Source: JANQGH01 sp039819285 (lineage in GTDB: Bacteria; Pseudomonadota; Alphaproteobacteria; DSM-16000; Inquilinaceae). From it: 13,699 nt of DNA. Numbering within the stretch: position 1 is the first letter of the stretch; each line of letters starts with the position of its first letter. The translations under genes were made by a program, and so were the position numbers. Below, one piece after another: positions 13,604-13,699 of the stretch. The notes under the pieces were generated by a model. The model had not been told where the DNA came from and did no database searches. It saw nothing but the letters and a program-made list of their open reading frames with translations. The stretch covers positions 1 through 13,699 of the forward strand of contig JBCBSH010000122.1 of NCBI GenBank assembly GCA_039819285.1. Reading direction: 5' to 3'.

Positions 13604-13699
13604 ATGTTCCACATCACCACGGAAAGGCCCGATGGCGTGCCGCCCGGGGCCGCCGAAGGCGGCGTCCAGCAATTCTTCTATGGCCGGCCCGTCATCGGG
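13604..13699 (+). CDS. Start of a probable GNAT acetyltransferase gene, broken by an inverted segment
   Basis: ATG 13604 follows an AGGT ribosome-binding site (13594-13597) and encodes MFHITTERPDG, the usual opening of small GNAT N-acetyltransferases ('IRxERPxDxPAIExLLDxAFG'). After this the forward frame becomes Gly/Pro-rich and unlike the family. Read on the minus strand from 13699 downward, the same bases encode PDDGPAIEELLDAAFGG followed by PGRHA, which is exactly the family's expected continuation. Turning 13635-13692 around would give TERPDDGPAIEELLDAAFG in one frame. The gene is cut by the window edge. The GNAT call is from pattern recognition of about 30 residues; its acceptor substrate cannot be inferred. 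Confidence 0.5.
   Translation, partial: MFHITTERPDGVPPGAAEGGVQQFFYGRPVIG
13628..13699. repeat. Inverted repeat bounding a reversed segment at the window end
   Basis: CCCGATG (13628-13634) and CATCGGG (13693-13699) are perfect 7-base inverted arms around 58 bases. The bounded piece reads as GNAT coding sequence only on the minus strand, while the piece to its left reads as GNAT on the plus strand. The right arm ends exactly at the last base of the window, so its full length is unknown. It could be a site of inversion or the junction of a fold-back chimera. Confidence 0.55.

Noticed and set aside
13354..13620. 88-codon minus-strand frame at the right end
   Set aside because: It crosses the intrinsic terminator stem and T-run, is Arg/Pro/Gly-rich as expected of chance frames, and resembles nothing known.

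Overview
The window looks like a high-G+C alphaproteobacterium, most plausibly from the Rhodospirillales or a related group. I infer this from codon use, the Liv-type transporter, the GlgE and TreS-maltokinase pair, the PCuAC/SCO copper genes and a GcvA-like LysR regulator. I found no rRNA, tRNA, CRISPR array or recognisable insertion sequence.

Region by region: (1) 1-2270, plus strand: the end of a branched-chain amino acid ABC transporter operon (livM partial, livG, livF). The permease LivH and the periplasmic binding protein would lie upstream, outside the window. (2) 2345-3987, minus strand: a LysR regulator followed by an SGNH esterase resembling the MsAcT/arylesterase family. Divergent from the regulator, starting at 4058, is a 64-residue basic protein. 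The 70-base gap between them carries a perfect 15-base palindrome plus two further copies of its half-site. (3) 4253-4762: a gene-poor stretch with an A+T-rich island. (4) 4763-6103, plus strand: an unnamed protein that I read as a divergent heme-oxygenase-like (TenA/diiron oxidase superfamily) protein, then isopentenyl-diphosphate isomerase (idi). (5) 6129-11560, minus strand: glgE and a treS-maltokinase fusion, five bases apart. Together they turn trehalose into maltose, maltose 1-phosphate and then alpha-glucan. No branching enzyme is encoded here. (6) 11650-13306, minus strand: a copper-delivery set: a small Cys-containing membrane protein (DUF2946-like), a periplasmic PCuAC chaperone and an SCO protein, probably for assembly of the CuA centre of cytochrome c oxidase. 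(7) 13307-13699: a non-coding leader with a classic intrinsic terminator and a competing upstream arm, then the start of a probable GNAT acetyltransferase gene.

The most unusual signal is at the right end. The GNAT reading frame begins normally at 13604, but from about 13635 the expected continuation is found on the opposite strand. The segment is bounded by inverted 7-base repeats (13628-13634 and 13693-13699). It is either a small invertible segment or a fold-back chimera at a sequence end. The second point of interest is the heme-oxygenase-like protein beside idi. It keeps some of the family's metal-binding positions and has lost others.
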